64,000 bases of DNA from Gymnorhina tibicen (lineage: Eukaryota; Chordata; Aves; Passeriformes; Artamidae): positions 49,848-113,847 of the forward strand of contig VXAZ01000469.1 of assembly GCA_013399875.1 (NCBI GenBank), given 5' to 3'. The notes under the pieces were generated by a model, which worked only from the letters and a program-made list of their open reading frames with translations, searched no databases and was not told the origin of the DNA. The number at the start of each line of letters is the position of its first letter. Position 1 is the first letter of the stretch. Shown one piece after another: positions 1 to 13,939 of this stretch. The position numbers and the translations under genes are program-made.

Positions 1-96
1 TTTTTTAATGCTAGAATTAATTCCGTAATTTTTCTCTGTCCGGAATCGCTGTTTCGCCCCAAACAGCGAGCAGAAAGTGCCATTTGTGAGCATGTT

Positions 97-133
97 GACA
101 TGAAGGCAGCTCAGACATGACATGAAGGCAGCT
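97..133. repeat. 22-bp tandem duplication, 1.7 copies
   Basis: The 15-mer GACATGAAGGCAGCT occurs at 97-111 and again at 119-133, so a 22-bp unit is duplicated in tandem. This is probably simple replication slippage in noncoding DNA. Confidence 0.8.
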
Positions 134-799
134 TCTGCTGCAAGGCATGACCGTGTGCTCTTGCTTTAGAACTTACACGTGTGAAAATTATCGCAGAGCG
201 GGTTGGAAAGGATCCCAGGGCTGAAAAATTGTGAGCATGGCCAGCAGTGCTGCCCTGTGGGCGAGCACATGAGCTCCAGCTTTGTCCTTCCATGTCTGCT
301 TTCTCTTAAAAGTTAAATATCTAGATTTGGGTTATTTTTCCTCTTTCCCCCCACGTAATGAGATTGTGGGGATCCGCAGTAATTTTCTCCTGAGTATTTA
401 CAGAGGGATCTTCGTCTAAACCTGGAATGTCCAGGGGGAGAAAGAATATTAAACAGAGTTTATTCCTTTAACTGCGACACAGAAGGGGAGGAAAATGGGG
501 AGGGCTCAGTTGTTAACCTGAGAAATCTTGAAACACTGGAAGTTTATTAATTGTTCGAGGCTTCTTTGTTTGTATCACAAGTTTGTGTCAAAGGTTAATC
601 TTCTTAATATGTAATTAGTTGAAGGTTCAATTACGGGATTTATTGAACTCAATTGGGTTTTCCCCCCTCTTTTTCCATTAAAAATAATACTGCAGGTCTT
701 TGTGGCTAGTTTATTTCCTGCTGCAACTCGAGTGTATCTGCGAGAAGAGATTTATTCAATTATTCTAACAGCCAGTTTAAATTTAGAAATAATCTTTGG

Positions 800-873
800 G
801 ACGTCATACCCGTGTCTGTTGCATATTTTTCCCTCTCGTTTGCATATGTATGTATCTGGCGAATTATGCTAAT
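800..873. promoter_or_regulatory. Possible enhancer-like cluster: CRE-like and two POU-like motifs
   Basis: GACGTCAT lies at 800-807, TTTGCATAT at 839-847 and ATGCTAAT at 866-873. They sit in an AT-rich block that also carries TAATTA-type strings from about 540 onward. These resemble CREB and octamer (POU) sites. Motifs this short arise by chance, and conservation cannot be judged from one sequence. Confidence 0.2.
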
Positions 874-3800
874 TTATATACAGAAATTTGCTGTGGACAT
901 TAGGCCGGTTAAGGCAATTAAAATTCCAATAAATCCCGCTGTTAGTGGGCTGGTCGGTGGTGCAGAGCTTTAAATCAGGTGGGTGTCGGTGGTGCTGTGG
1001 ACCTGAGGACAATGCCAGAGCGGAGGAGCAGGAGAACATCTGCACTGCTGCTGGATGCACTGGGAGAGCGAGGCATGGCTTCCAAATCCTGCCCTCATTC
1101 CGTGGGGTGGGTGGGTTTTTTTGGATTCCCGGACGACTGAGAATTTAAATGCAGTCTCCTCTCGGATATTACATTTTTTTAATAATAATTTAGAGAAAGT
1201 AGTGGGAAGGTACACACAGATTCTCACTGCTTCCCCTGGTGTTTTCCAAGGAAATAGGAGGTGACTTGCAGTGGGTGCAACCTGTGCTTAGCACATCACA
1301 AGAGTTTCCCACAGCCGCGGTTCCTCGGGTTCAGGAATCCCTGGGATGTCTGGCTGGCTGCTCCTGTGTGTTATTTGTGAGCTCAAAATGGTGTGCTGAG
1401 GAACAGCCCCCGGATGCGCTGGCGTCCCTGCTCTGGCTTCTGGAATTCTTTCCAGAACGTGAAAGCATCAGTGTCAGCCCTGGATCCCCCAGTGAGGAAA
1501 CTGCTGCAGCCTGTGGAGGCTCGCTCTGCCCTGGGTAGCACTGGTGGTGGTGGGTTTTGGGTGAGATTGCAGAATGCCGGCTGGTGGGTAACCTAACCTG
1601 GCTGTTTCCGAGCCCGGAACTCCGTCTGTGAAAAAAAGCTGTAGTAAATCAGGTTAATTTGAAGTTTTTTTAGGGAAAATGAGTGCTTAAGGGCACCAGC
1701 AGTAGTGCAGTAATGCCTTGTGTGGCTTTGTCCTTATCTTCAAAGGAGAACGGATCATTTCTGACTGAAAGTGATCTGCCTGGCTTCCTGAGATGAGGAA
1801 GGTTCATTTCAGTCCAGCCCCCGGAGAACAGGTGCTGCCACAGGGGAAACTGCTGGAGCCAGGACTCGCTCCAGGGCGAGAGGGATGGGCATTAGTAGGG
1901 GCTGGTTTTTAGGCAATATTTTGTACTTTTGTCTAAAGGTTTTGTTTGTAGCAATGAAAGAAACAGAGCAGACAAACCTTTTTATTGAGAGCTCCTCTGG
2001 ATTGCAGCAGGATATATTTAGGGTGTATTAATGTTCCTGTTCTATGTGTGGATTCCCATATTGACAGATTTAAGTCTGGGTATCCATCAGACTAAGAGCT
2101 GTTGTGTTACACACGGGTGGTTTGTGTGCGCCGTACATCAGCTTTACAGCACATGGATTATTTTGGAGCTGTCAGTGGTGCAGGGCGTCAGTCCCAGTGC
2201 TTGGGAATGTCCTTGTGGGCAGCCTTGGGCTGTGCCATTTCCCCGCTGGCCACAGCAGAGTGGAGTTTGCTCTGGGACACTGCCCTTGGGCTAAAAACCA
2301 GTTGGGAACTTGGAGGTTCACCCTCAGCCCTGGCATATTGGCTTCTTCAAAATCTGTCTCTGATCACCTGTGAGTGGATGGGTTTGCCCATTGCAAAGCC
2401 TGCTGGACCTTGCTGGGATCAATGAAAACCCCACCTCTCCGGCTTAATTTCTGGTTTCTTTTCCAGGATTTGTCTTTTCTAATAAGATAACACACTGTGC
2501 TTTTGGTAAGTTGAGACCTTTCACTGATGTTTGAGGGAAGTAAGGTAATTCTATATTCTTTTCGCTTGAAGAAGGTTTTTAAGACTTTGAAAATAATGGG
2601 ATGAGATTTCCTTAATATGAGAAAAACATAATTGGGCATAAGACTACTTTTAGTCTGAAGATTCTTTGTTGAAGTTCTCAAAGCTCCCATGTTCCATACC
2701 TTGCCAAGTACGGACTAACAATAAAACAAGATAAAGTTTAAGGTTTTGTCAGGCAGGGGCTTATAATCTCCTTGTGTACTGGAGCAAACTGTTGCTGAGT
2801 GGTGGCAGTCTTATAGAAAGCATAGCTTTAAATTAGTCTAGAAATAAAACTAAACTCTTGTTTTTCAGTTTTTCATTCACTTCATTCAGAAAGGCCGGGA
2901 ATTTTATTGACACAGTTACTGCCTGCTGTTCACTCAAAATGACCCACACTTCTCCAGCCCGTTCAGATGCTCCATGCGATGGAGACTCCTTTTCTCTTTC
3001 GTGTTACATTTATTAAAAGCCCAATGGCAGCGTTTACTTTCAGTTTTAGCTGTGAAGACTTAACCAAGAGCGGGGGATGTGGGAACGGGTAATATGTTAA
3101 CTTAGCAGCTGGCCTCACAGAGATAAACATGCGCTTTTCCAAATGCTGTCATCTGGCCCCTTTCCAAAACAAGCTGAAGGAGGAGGTCAGGGGTGGAGCC
3201 ATCCCCTGCTTCAGTAAAAAGAGGCTTTCATTTGGAAAGAATTGCCAGATCGTATTGACTACAAGAACTGCAGATTTAAAATAAAATGACCAAACCTTTC
3301 CTGAGTAAACCAAATGGTCTCTCTTGATGACTTAAATTTAAGTGCCTTTTTACAGTGCTGCTTCTCTTTGAAGGTTCAGCAGCTTCAATGCAGAATAAAT
3401 ACTGCTGCTTTTTTAAAAAAAAAATCAGTGCTTTATGTAAGACTTTGAACATGAGAACTGATGAAAAATGTATCATCTTTGGTTACAGTAGAGACCTGCA
3501 ACACGAAAGTCCTATTGTTTTAATTGTTTAAAATTCAGATTACAAGATAATGGTAATACCATTAGAAGGTTTCCCCTTGGCCTAGAAGCTGCAGGTAGGA
3601 GTGTGTCGATCCCTCAGTATTAAAGATGAATGATAAGGAAACCTCTTAAATGCCTGTGACGCTGCAGTCTAGCCAATTTAGGATCAGCTGATGCCTTCTA
3701 GTGATAATGGCTTGAGGTTTTCAGCTGTATTATGAAGATATCAGCCAGGGCAAATAGTGTTTAGAAGAGAAGTATACTTTATTGAATGGGGAGATGATCT

Positions 3801-6800
3801 AGAAGTGACAGTAAATTGCATTACTAAATGATCTATGTGCTCTGCGCCATCTCTTCACTGGCAAATGCTATTGGTAAAATGAAAGATGGTTATTCTTAAT
3901 GTATGAAAGCAGAGGAATCAAAGTTTTATTTCATCTCCGTTTAGGAATCTGTGCTGTTTAGGAAAATTAGTCAACCGAAAGCATGGCTAAGTTGTACATC
4001 TTAAATGCCAGAAGTAGATGTACTTATGCTTATTTTGTCATTACTTGATCGTGGCTAATTTCACTGTGGATTCTCAAACACAGTTACAGCTGTGTTTTCT
4101 GAAACTTCATTTGTGCACCTTCTTACCTTGTCACCAATATGTTTTAAAATCTCCCGCCCAAGATAAAAATGTCTGGATTTGATCATAAACAAACTGCCTG
4201 TTCCTGCACAGAATAGTCACTGTGTTCTTTGAGGTCGTGTCAAAGATGGTGGAGAATGCAGCACTACCCTAAAATATGCGTCTGATTCTTTTGTCTTTTT
4301 TTTGAAGAGTAGCATGTCTCTCTCTTCCTCCCAGTAAAAAGCCTTCTGTCACTGAAGGCAGCTGTAAAATAACTGGCAGTTCTTGCATCTCAAGGTTCAG
4401 GGTACCAGGCAAATCTGAGTGAGTTTTGGTCTCAACCCTGGGTGTGAATCAGCGCTGTAATTTTTCAGCACTGAGGTCTTGAACGTAGTTGTAATTCAAG
4501 TTCATAAAATATTAGAAGCCCTGACGGTCCTGAGGTCTGGTTTCTGGAGCTCTTCCCCGTGGGTTTGCAGCCAAGGATGGCTGAGAGCGAGAACAGTTAT
4601 CTGTGCTGCAGCAGTGATGGTTTATGGCTGGGTGCCCAGATTGTCTGGCTTTGCACACAGCTTTATAGTTTGCCTTTGAGGGCTGTGGAGGAGGTGGAAG
4701 TCATTTGTAATAAACAGCTATCTGCAGCCTGCTTTTTCTGGGGTTTGAAATGTACAGCCATTTAAAAAATTGCAAACTAGATGTGCATTTGCTTAGATTT
4801 CAGTCTGGAACTTCTATGTTTTAGAAGCTGGATTCTGAGAAATGGTAACAATTGCTTATTGCTTTGTATTGAAAATACCTAATACTTATCCCTTGGATGC
4901 TTGGGCTGCTTTTTAAGCTCTGCATTGCTAGACAATGAGGTTTTTCAGGTTCTTTTTTTTATTTGAGAGAAAAATTGACTTGTCAAATTGGTTGGCATCC
5001 TTTGTGGTAATTAAGCCCCAGAGAAAAATATGTTTATATATCTCAAAATAGTTATCATGCAGCTACCAGCTATAGGCTCATTTAGGAAAAGATAACACCC
5101 ACCCCCCTTCCACCACAAGGAAAACAACCACCCTGGGCTATGTTTAGTGGCTGCCCATGGGTGTTTTCCGGAGGCAGATCCATTCTTCCCTCCACTTCTC
5201 TCCCCCGAGCTTCTTGTTCATGGGGTCTGTTGTTTTCCCATGCTGACTTTCTGAAGGGATGGTGGTGCTGCCTTTGTTACGGTCTTGCCCAAGAGGAGTC
5301 TCTTAGAATGGCATTACCTGATTTTTCTTAGATGTGCTGTTTTCCTTCCTATTCCTTTCTTCCCTTCCTGTGTTCTGTATGCATGAAGTTTACAGTTTTC
5401 TCTCTCATCCTGCATTTCCAGGGCTTCCTGATGGGAAGTCGGAGAGCTTTTTGTTTTGGTGGAGGGATAGGGAGTGCTTGCCGTGGCTTGGATACGTTCT
5501 GGGTGGTCAGTACGTCCACAGATCGATTGTTAGTCCAGGCTGACTTCTGCCAAGTCTATTTTAAGCTCAGCCAGATATCTGTGTTGTGTTAGTCTGATTT
5601 CAGTCCTGCTCTAGCCTCCAACTCTCAGGTCTTTTAGTTCTTCAGAATTCCAAAGTGTTTTCATGGCTGATGCTCCCGTCATTCATTGGTGCTGACAATG
5701 GAGATCCTTGTTTTTAAACAGTAGCTGGTTACTGGTAAACAAAAGAGCATCAGCCCAGTGCTTTAACACAAACCATTCTAGAAAAAAGGAGCAGTTCAGG
5801 GAGAATGCCAAGGAAAAAAAATCAGCTGTACAGATGCATAATGTGCTGACTGCCATTTTCCTGTGTGCCTACAAAGTCATTAATAGACCATAGAAGGTGG
5901 TTTTGGGTGGTGTTTGTAATGTTTTTGTTTGAACTCAGTGTATGTTCACAGTAGCCTTGAGGATGATAGTGCACGTGAAATATGAAGTTAAAAAGTTTAG
6001 TAGCACTGCAGCCATAACCTAATGGGGTGTGTGTGTAAAGCAAGTAATACACAAGTGTATTGCCAAAGACAGTCTGGAGCAGGATTCCTTATTATCCCTC
6101 TGCTAACATCATTCTGTCGATCTGCAGGTCTCAACTTTCCTCTGCTTTCGATGTTTTTAATTGCATTTACCAAGTTCACAAACTTATTTAACAGAGAATT
6201 GCTTCCAGTGTTTGTGTTGTCTGAATTGTTACCACAGTGTCAGCTTTGGAATGGGTGCTGCGCTTGAAATTCTTTCTCTTGCAAAAGATGCTCCATCTTT
6301 GCAAATCTAATCATCCTTATCTCCTTACGTTGTCGTGGCTGGAATGCTGTAAGTGCCCAGTACTGTACCTCATTCTTGTTTCGTGATGCAGAAAAAATTG
6401 CTGTTAGTTAAAAATAACCTGTTGGCATATGTGCGCTGTTCACATCTTCCTGCCTGTGAAACGATTTGGTTTCTCTTTGCTGATGTAAACTATAATGAAG
6501 TATATGTTTATCTTAAGTCTTTCAGAAATAAATTAATATGGAAGACGCAGCATCCTCTGATAAGGAAGGAGGAGAGCCTGGTGGTAGCAAACTAAATGCT
6601 ATTTAATGTTTTCTAGTGTGATCATCATAAAATATATCTGTCTGATCCAGGTGTGGAGCTAAATTTGGTCTCTCACAGTAATAGAACTGCTGCTGTTAAG
6701 GAGCAGAGTCTCTGTATAAATAGCACTGTTTCGGTGAAAGATTTATGATCTGGGACTTAGTGGAGCTTGGTGAATGTGTAATTTTTTACTATTTCTATTC

Positions 6801-9800
6801 TTCTAATCAATCTCATACAACTCAACTCCTTCACTCTAGAAAAGAATGGTCCGAGTAAGTCTCATTACACCAACAGTACATTAGAGATGTCAGTCTTTAT
6901 ACTCTGCTACCACATTTACATGTAATAATTGAATAAAGCAATGGTTGGCTTAGTGGATGGATGTTTACATAATGATTTGCTTAAAAAAAGACCCTCAACT
7001 TGAATTTTTTCTTACATTTGTGAGAATGAAATGTGCTTCACAAATTTCTAGGTGAAAAACTGCAGTGATGACAAAACTCACTGCTTTTGAAGTCAACAAC
7101 CCAGAGTGATGGATATAATCTATTTTACCTGGGTGATACTGCAACACTGATAGTCCAGCTGCACTGAGACTGTGCTTCCATCCTCCCCCATCCCCAGTCC
7201 CTCAGTCAGCATCCAGACAAGCAAGAGCTGCTCTTTCTGGAATTCTGTCTGCATCTACTGATCAGATAACGTACTTGGAGACATATTGGATATATTTCTG
7301 AGAATATTTGCTCCCCTGGGTATTTCATGCAGTAAATGAAGGCATAAAATAGTTATTACTAAGATCATAATTGACCATAAATTGATTTCCAAAGTGGTAT
7401 TTACTGCAACTAGTTTTCCTGTCCTGGAAGATCATTTATGGCTATTTCCTTTTCCCATTTCTCCCCCACCCTGTCTCTCCTCCCCCATGGAGCTGCTATT
7501 CATTTGCTAAGTTGAAAAATGGGTGATGGCCCATTCTGATGCTGGTCTGATATTCTAATTTATGCTTTTACTATGGAAAGTGGAGTAGAGGAACAGAGAA
7601 GTTTATTTCCATTAAGTTCATCAAGTTTTAAGCATTACCCTTTCAGCACTGCAGAGCTAATCTTTTAAACTCTGGTAGGTTTGTGGAAGGAAAGGTGCCA
7701 GCATGGATTACGCTGTTTCCTTAATTTTGGATGACAAGATAAATCTTTTACTGAATCCAGTTTCCTGCCTAAAGATAGGTACAGAGTAACTGTTTCTTAT
7801 CTTACTCAAATTATGTTGCTATCTTAATTTTCAAATTTAAAACAGCATTGCAGCTGAAGACGCAGTGGAACAAAAACTTACTAGCTTCAAAATATATTAA
7901 AATCTTCAAAAAGTGTTGTCTTTAAGTTAAATGACATGATCACGGTGAACAGCGTGTTTTGATTTTTGTAGTTAAGTACTAGGAGTGTGTAAAGTGCACA
8001 AACCAAGTAGATTTTCTTCATTTGTGTTTAAACTTTCACGTATTTGCAGTGCACAACTTTTAGTACACTTTATTAGTCTATGGTATGTTTTGTCTTCCTT
8101 GACTGGGATCAAATTTGGTGTTAACCTCCTGCCGAGAATTCCAGGACCCCTGACATTTTATTGTGACTCTTGATTAGCTCACCAGGGTTCCTGCTAAGAA
8201 TTCTTCTTTCATTCATTTGATAAATTGAATTCCCTATTCACAGTGCCTTTAAATAGAATGGTATTTGGAAAACTTGAAGACAACAGCTTGAATGTTCAAT
8301 GAGCTCACTCAGCAAATTTAAAAATGCAGAAGAAGGAAATTATGGGTTTGTGTGTTCTGAAATCTTCTAAAAGAATAAACATTTTACAAAAACTTAAATC
8401 TCCATCGTATTTGCTTTAAGTGTATTTCCCTTTTGGTTTCTAAGACAAGGAGTTCTTTTGACACCTCTTTTCCCTTTTTCATCTTATTTTGCTGTGTTGT
8501 GTCAGGAGCTATGCATTCACCTTCCCTGTCCATGTGGGAGCAGGTGTGATGAGGTGACACGGCACAGAGGGACTTCAGCTTCCCAAGGCAGCGTGTGTGT
8601 TGTGGTGTGGAGAGAGAGCACCTTGTCCTTCCCACCCCGGGCTCTGCAGCACGAGGAACAGTGTCCTTGCTTCTTTCTGACTGTAGATCTTGAGACACCC
8701 CTTCCCTGTGAGGCCGCAGTCCTTTGACTCCCCCATCCAGCTCTTTCCATGAGCATCCTGGGGTCGGAGCTGCAGCAGGGTCCTGCATCTCCCACCGTTT
8801 GTGCCTTCCGAGGTGACACCTGGCGATCTCAGTGCTGTGGTAGCAGAGGCTCACCCCCTGTCTTCCTAGGGATTGGCTTCTACAGCTTCTGCCACACATC
8901 TGGGATGTGATTTTAATATCACAGGAAAACCCGGGCTGGAGGGGACCTTGGGTCATGTCAGATGGGCAGATGAGTGTTTAGGTCGAGTGACACGTGTGTG
9001 TCTGGTCACTGCTGCTCCTTGCTGTCCTGCTGGTGTGTGTTGGTGTTATTCTTAGACATGCCCGGTACAGTTTCCCTGCCTGTGGGTAGGAACGAGGGAG
9101 GTGTGTGTGCATTTTTCCACTGTGCCTGTGGCAGGAAGTCTGCCTAAGGAGAGGTATTGCTCACCTTCCTGGGCCTGTTTAGTTGCACTGGAACCACTCA
9201 CGAACACTGACACCCGATGGTGGACCTGTGTGCCTGTGGCTGCTCTAAGCTGGGTGTGTTTTGCTGAAGATGTCAGCACCACCTTGTTCCCAGAGTAAGC
9301 ACAAGAGCAGCACCATAAACACATCTGTCTTCAGGGTAAATTCTGTTTCCTACTTTTTGAGGCTGTAGGTTGTGTTGTCCAGCCCCACCTATGTGAGAGC
9401 ACCAATCTGATCTTCAGCTCTGGCAATAAATAAGTTCACTGTGCTTTCACCTGCTGCTGACAAAGGGATTTGGCTCAGAAATAATTGAGTACTGGCACCT
9501 AACTGTGATGGAAGGGGGAAAGGAGGATTAGGCGTGCTGGAAATCCCTACAGGCAAAACGGTGCATCATTGTAGTTACGCAAACTTGCTTTTCAGTTTTT
9601 TCAGCAAGAGGAGCATAAAGGCTTAGCTGTGCTTGCTCGAGGGCTCTGAAGGTTCGTTGCACAGTGCTCCCAGCTGTGGCCTGTCCCTCCTGACCCCGTT
9701 GTCCCTCCTGACCCTGGTACCGCCAGACAGGTGACTGACTGGTTCCACCAGGCTCCGTCCCTGGGAGTGGTCAGCTCTGAGCCTGCGTGGCAAAACATCC

Positions 9801-12800
9801 TGTGGAGCTGCTGCTTCTGTTCCAATTTCCTGGCCTCCTACATTGCAGTATCCCTGTGCAGCTGCCCCAGGAAGCAGTGCTCCTCTAAAACGTTCTTGGA
9901 GTTCAGCTGAATTGTTAGAGCCAGCAGCTTGTCCGTGGGTTGCTTCTGCGCCTGGGTCAGCTAAAGGGTGACACTTGGTCGGTGAGCGGGGCTTTTCCTC
10001 CCCTGGCACAGGGCTCTCATCTTCTGAAGTATTTGCAGAAACCAAAATAGCCAACAGTATCTGGAGAGGCAAACATGCTGTGCTCTTGCTGAGCTGCTGG
10101 ATTCCAAAGCTGTTTTCCTTTGTGCATTATGTCCCAGGAAGATTGGGGACGAGCTGTGGAGCAGATGCCAGATCAACTGCTGGTAACTATCATCAGCCCT
10201 GGGAGGGAGGCAGTGCTGGGAAAGTAAATCTGGTTATCTGCACTCTTCACAGTGTGTAGCTTAATTTTTCCATCAGTCCGTGTTTGCTCGGGGAGGAGAG
10301 TTGTTTTTCATAGCATGTTTCTTGCTGTTTGTAGCCTGCTTTGAGTGATGAATTTAATGCAAACTTTTTTTTTTTGGGTGTGGGGCTTTTTTTCTCTTGG
10401 TCCTTGCATAGCCTGAGTGGTGCCCATGGTGGGGTACTTAAAGTCTGCTGGGGTGTTGTCAGCAGATTGAGGGAGCAAATTCTGGTATGGTTCATGCCTG
10501 AAATGCATAAATGGGTGAGGTTTGGTGTACAGTGTTCTAGCCCATGCCCAGATTTACCTACTGACTCCTTAAGCTGCCCCATGGTGGAGCTTGTGTGTAC
10601 ACTAATCGGCCTGCACTGTGGAGAGCAGCACCTCCACAGGAGAGGGGATGTACCTGTGTGGTGGCATCCCTATGGGATTATCTGTGTGTATCTCTTCATT
10701 TGGATTGGAACTTCCATGATTGATCAAGTGATTGTCCTCACTTGCTGTGCTTTGATTGGTGTCATGTGTCTTGGAGTGCAGTTATCAGATTCCTTTTAAA
10801 TAAAACGTCGCTGGATGATGAGTTCCAAGGGTGCAGTTAATGCTTTCTACATGGGAGCAGACTGGAGCCAGGCTCCGCCTGAAACGGGGATGGTGTGAGT
10901 AGGAAATCCTCTGCAGTGACAGCTTTGCTCTGCAGATCCACTCTGGTGTGCACTACCTAGTAACGAAGGGGTAACGCACATCTGAAACGCTCCCATTTGT
11001 ACTCCAGCACTCTCATCAGGACCCATCTCTCTCAGCTAACACACCAGGAGAAGCTGGAGTGTAAACAAAACCAAAAGGAAGTCTCTAGATGAAAAACAAA
11101 AACTCCAAGTCCTGCAAACGTTTACTGGGACTTGGCAGTGCTCAAATATGGGCTCTTGAAACTTCTGGCTTACCAGTCATAGTTCATCTGCATCCTTAGT
11201 TTGTAAAACTTTTTCTTCTCTGGAATTTCCCCCCTCTTCTAGTTGTTGGTAATAACCAGTAGAAGCTAAAACAAGGCCAGGTCGGTGTGCTTTTGAAAAA
11301 TATCTTGAATTGAATGATAGTAACTACCTATTCTGCTGTATTTTTGTTCTAATCTAATCTGCTTGAGTGGCTGTTTACCTTATGTGTACATAAAGGAGGG
11401 TCACAATAAGTTAACACTGGGTATACTGGAAACTTCCAGTGGGAGCCCAGGTCCTGCAGTGCATACCAGCTGGCATTCTCCTTTTCTCTCCTTGGGGTCC
11501 TGCCAGGATTTTATTGCTCTTCAACCAATATTCCAAAATGGCCTGTTACAAACACCGTGTGTTAACTGCTGGAAAGGCAGCCTTGAGACAGAGTGTGGAA
11601 CACAGAAGCTCTTTCTGATCTTGGAAGTTCTATTTTACAGGTTGTAGGAGCGGGATTATTAATTTAGTCTTTTGGACAGCCTAAAATCTGCCTCTGGTTT
11701 CACCAGTTTTAATTGAATGTGTTGCTTTTCACACCACGTTCTCAACTAATGCTGTGATGTTCTTGGGTGGTTTTGAATGGCAGCTACACTCTGCTCCTGC
11801 AGAGACTCCAAATTTGGTGGAATTTCTAAGTGACTGTGGGAATCAGGCTGCTGTCCCTGTTCAGGAGATCAGTTTTCTGTTTCACACTTCAAAAGAAGTT
11901 CACAAGAAACTGGAGGTATCAAAGTCCCAGCCCACATCTGTTAGCAATGGATGACATCTTGATGCTTCAGAGGCAGGAATCCCCTGTCAAGGCAAATAAT
12001 CTATTAAGGAGGGTTAAGTGCAGGACAGGGACATAATTGGACAGTGAGAAACCCCAAAACGTGATTAAGAAATCATCAATTGAGGTGAAACAAAAACTCT
12101 CATTGAAGTTCATTTATGACTCCCCACAGCAAGAAATTTTGCACCCAGACTTTCAAATTACAGGGTGTAGTTTCAAGCTGTGTGATCACACCTGTGCATG
12201 TAACTCCTCCATAGACTTAACTTGTCCTCAGTGGTGTGACTGAGGGCTTTCCCCTCACTAATTCCCTAGAAAGGAGATTGCAGGATTTCACTTTGTGAAT
12301 GGGTAGAGGCCTCCAGTTCCCTGTCTAATTGTTTTTGTGTCTAGGAGTCGGTGTGGCCTTGTATCAGTTTTGCTTCATAAAAAATAAATCTTACTTTCTT
12401 TTTGTGTTTTTCCTCTTTTCTTCTTCAAATGTATGTTCAGAAAGACTTGGGATATGTTTTAATGTTAGGGTTTTTAATATACTTCAGGGTGGAGGAATTT
12501 TCTTTATGCTTAATCCAAATCTTCTTTGTTGCAATTTAAATTCAGTGCTACTTACCACCGCTAAAGGAGAAAGATTTTAGTCCATGCTTCTCTACCTCTG
12601 TCTTTAACACCGTTTTGAATAATGAGGTTGCCATCTCTTTAGATTAAGTGAATCCAAGTCCGAAGTTTTTTCCAAGGGCCTGTGCTTTTTTGATTTACTT
12701 GGTGCTGTTTTCTGGGCTCTCTCTGGCTGACGTGTGTCTCTGTTGCTGTAGATAGTCCCAAACTGGACACGGCGCAGCAGCTGATGAATTTCTGACCATC

Positions 12801-13207
12801 TGTGACATTGTTGCTTTGCCTTTGGAGTGAAATCTGCCGTAGCACCGGCTTTTTCTCCTCCCCAAAACTGGTGTTCAGCCGCTTGTTCCCTATGCTGTAT
12901 TTATATAGAATTTTTCCTGCCAAACGTGGTACCCTGCACTTTTTCTCACTGAATTATTCTTTGCCTTTTTTCTGCATTTTGAGTTCATCAGGGTGTTCTG
13001 AATATTGTCCCTCCTTAATTGTTTTGCAGCCTCATGACGTGACACATTCTGGAAACTAAATAAGTGTACACATTTTTCCAGCAGCATAGTGGTTAATAAA
13101 AATTTTGCTGCTGGACATGTGGCATACTGCAACAAAAATTCATCAGGTCTCTGCCTTGTGGGAGGGGTTTTGTGGGTTTTTGTTGTAATTTTGTTACATA
13201 CCTTAAA

Positions 13208-13236
13208 ACTATTAAGTAATAGTTCTTAGAACTATT
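13208..13236. repeat. Overlapping AT-rich palindromes
   Basis: ACTATTA-AG-TAATAGT (13208-13223) overlaps AATAGTTCT-T-AGAACTATT (13218-13236). Both are perfect inverted repeats sharing the central AATAGT, so only one hairpin can form at a time. No gene is attached to it. Confidence 0.6.
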
Positions 13237-13900
13237 AAATAATAAAGCAATCATATTCTTACTAATCCACGTGGATTGAAAAGTCAGTTATGTAGTTTGG
13301 TTTCCTCTTTCATCCTTTTCAAAAATACCTGGGACTATGCTGTAGGAAAAAAAATCAGATTTTTTTTTCCCCTCCACAAATCCTTGTTAGGTCTTGCTGA
13401 TGTTTTTCTCTCTTCCCTTGTAAGTTGTATGCACAGTCTTTGCCATCTGCTGCTCTTCCAGAGAGCCATCCATCCACCTGCTCATGCTTTAAGGTAACCT
13501 GCAATGACTTGGATACAGTTGTTCCTGTGGTAAACAACAGCAGGCCCAGCCAGTGGAGAAACATCCCATTTCTCTTGGGAATTTTTAAGTTGTTCTTGCC
13601 TTTGTTGGCCTGATTTCCTCTTTGGAGTGGTAGCAAAATGTTTAGCTCCATCTTGTTTTCTTCCCTGCCCGGTTCATGTGAGTTTTTCTGAGAAGCCAGA
13701 TCATTCCTTTCTTCCCAAATTTTGGGAAAAGGGACTTGAAAACACATTTTGAGCTTCTTGCTTGGAGCTGTATTCAGCAGCCCTTTTGGGAAGGAAGCCA
13801 CAATGGACCTTTGCAGCGGTGGAGGTGGAGGTCCTGGGGCAGGAGCAGCCTGGCTGTCGGTGCTTTGCTGCCCTGGCACCAGCTTGGACAGAGCCCCACG

Positions 13901-13939
13901 AAATCCCTGGGAGAAATCCCTGGGAGAAATCCCTGGGAG
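13901..13939. repeat. 13-bp tandem repeat, three perfect copies
   Basis: The 13-mer AAATCCCTGGGAG is repeated three times without a mismatch at 13901-13913, 13914-13926 and 13927-13939. The unit length is not a multiple of three, and no supported coding region covers it. Confidence 0.9.

Noticed and set aside
8384..8956. 190-codon open frame on the minus strand
   Set aside because: The composition looks random, there is no domain and no splice partner, and it overlaps equally long frames on both strands in GC-richer DNA.
9623..10072. 149-codon minus-strand frame and its plus-strand neighbours
   Set aside because: No family resemblance, no splice signals consistent with a gene, and competing frames over the same DNA.
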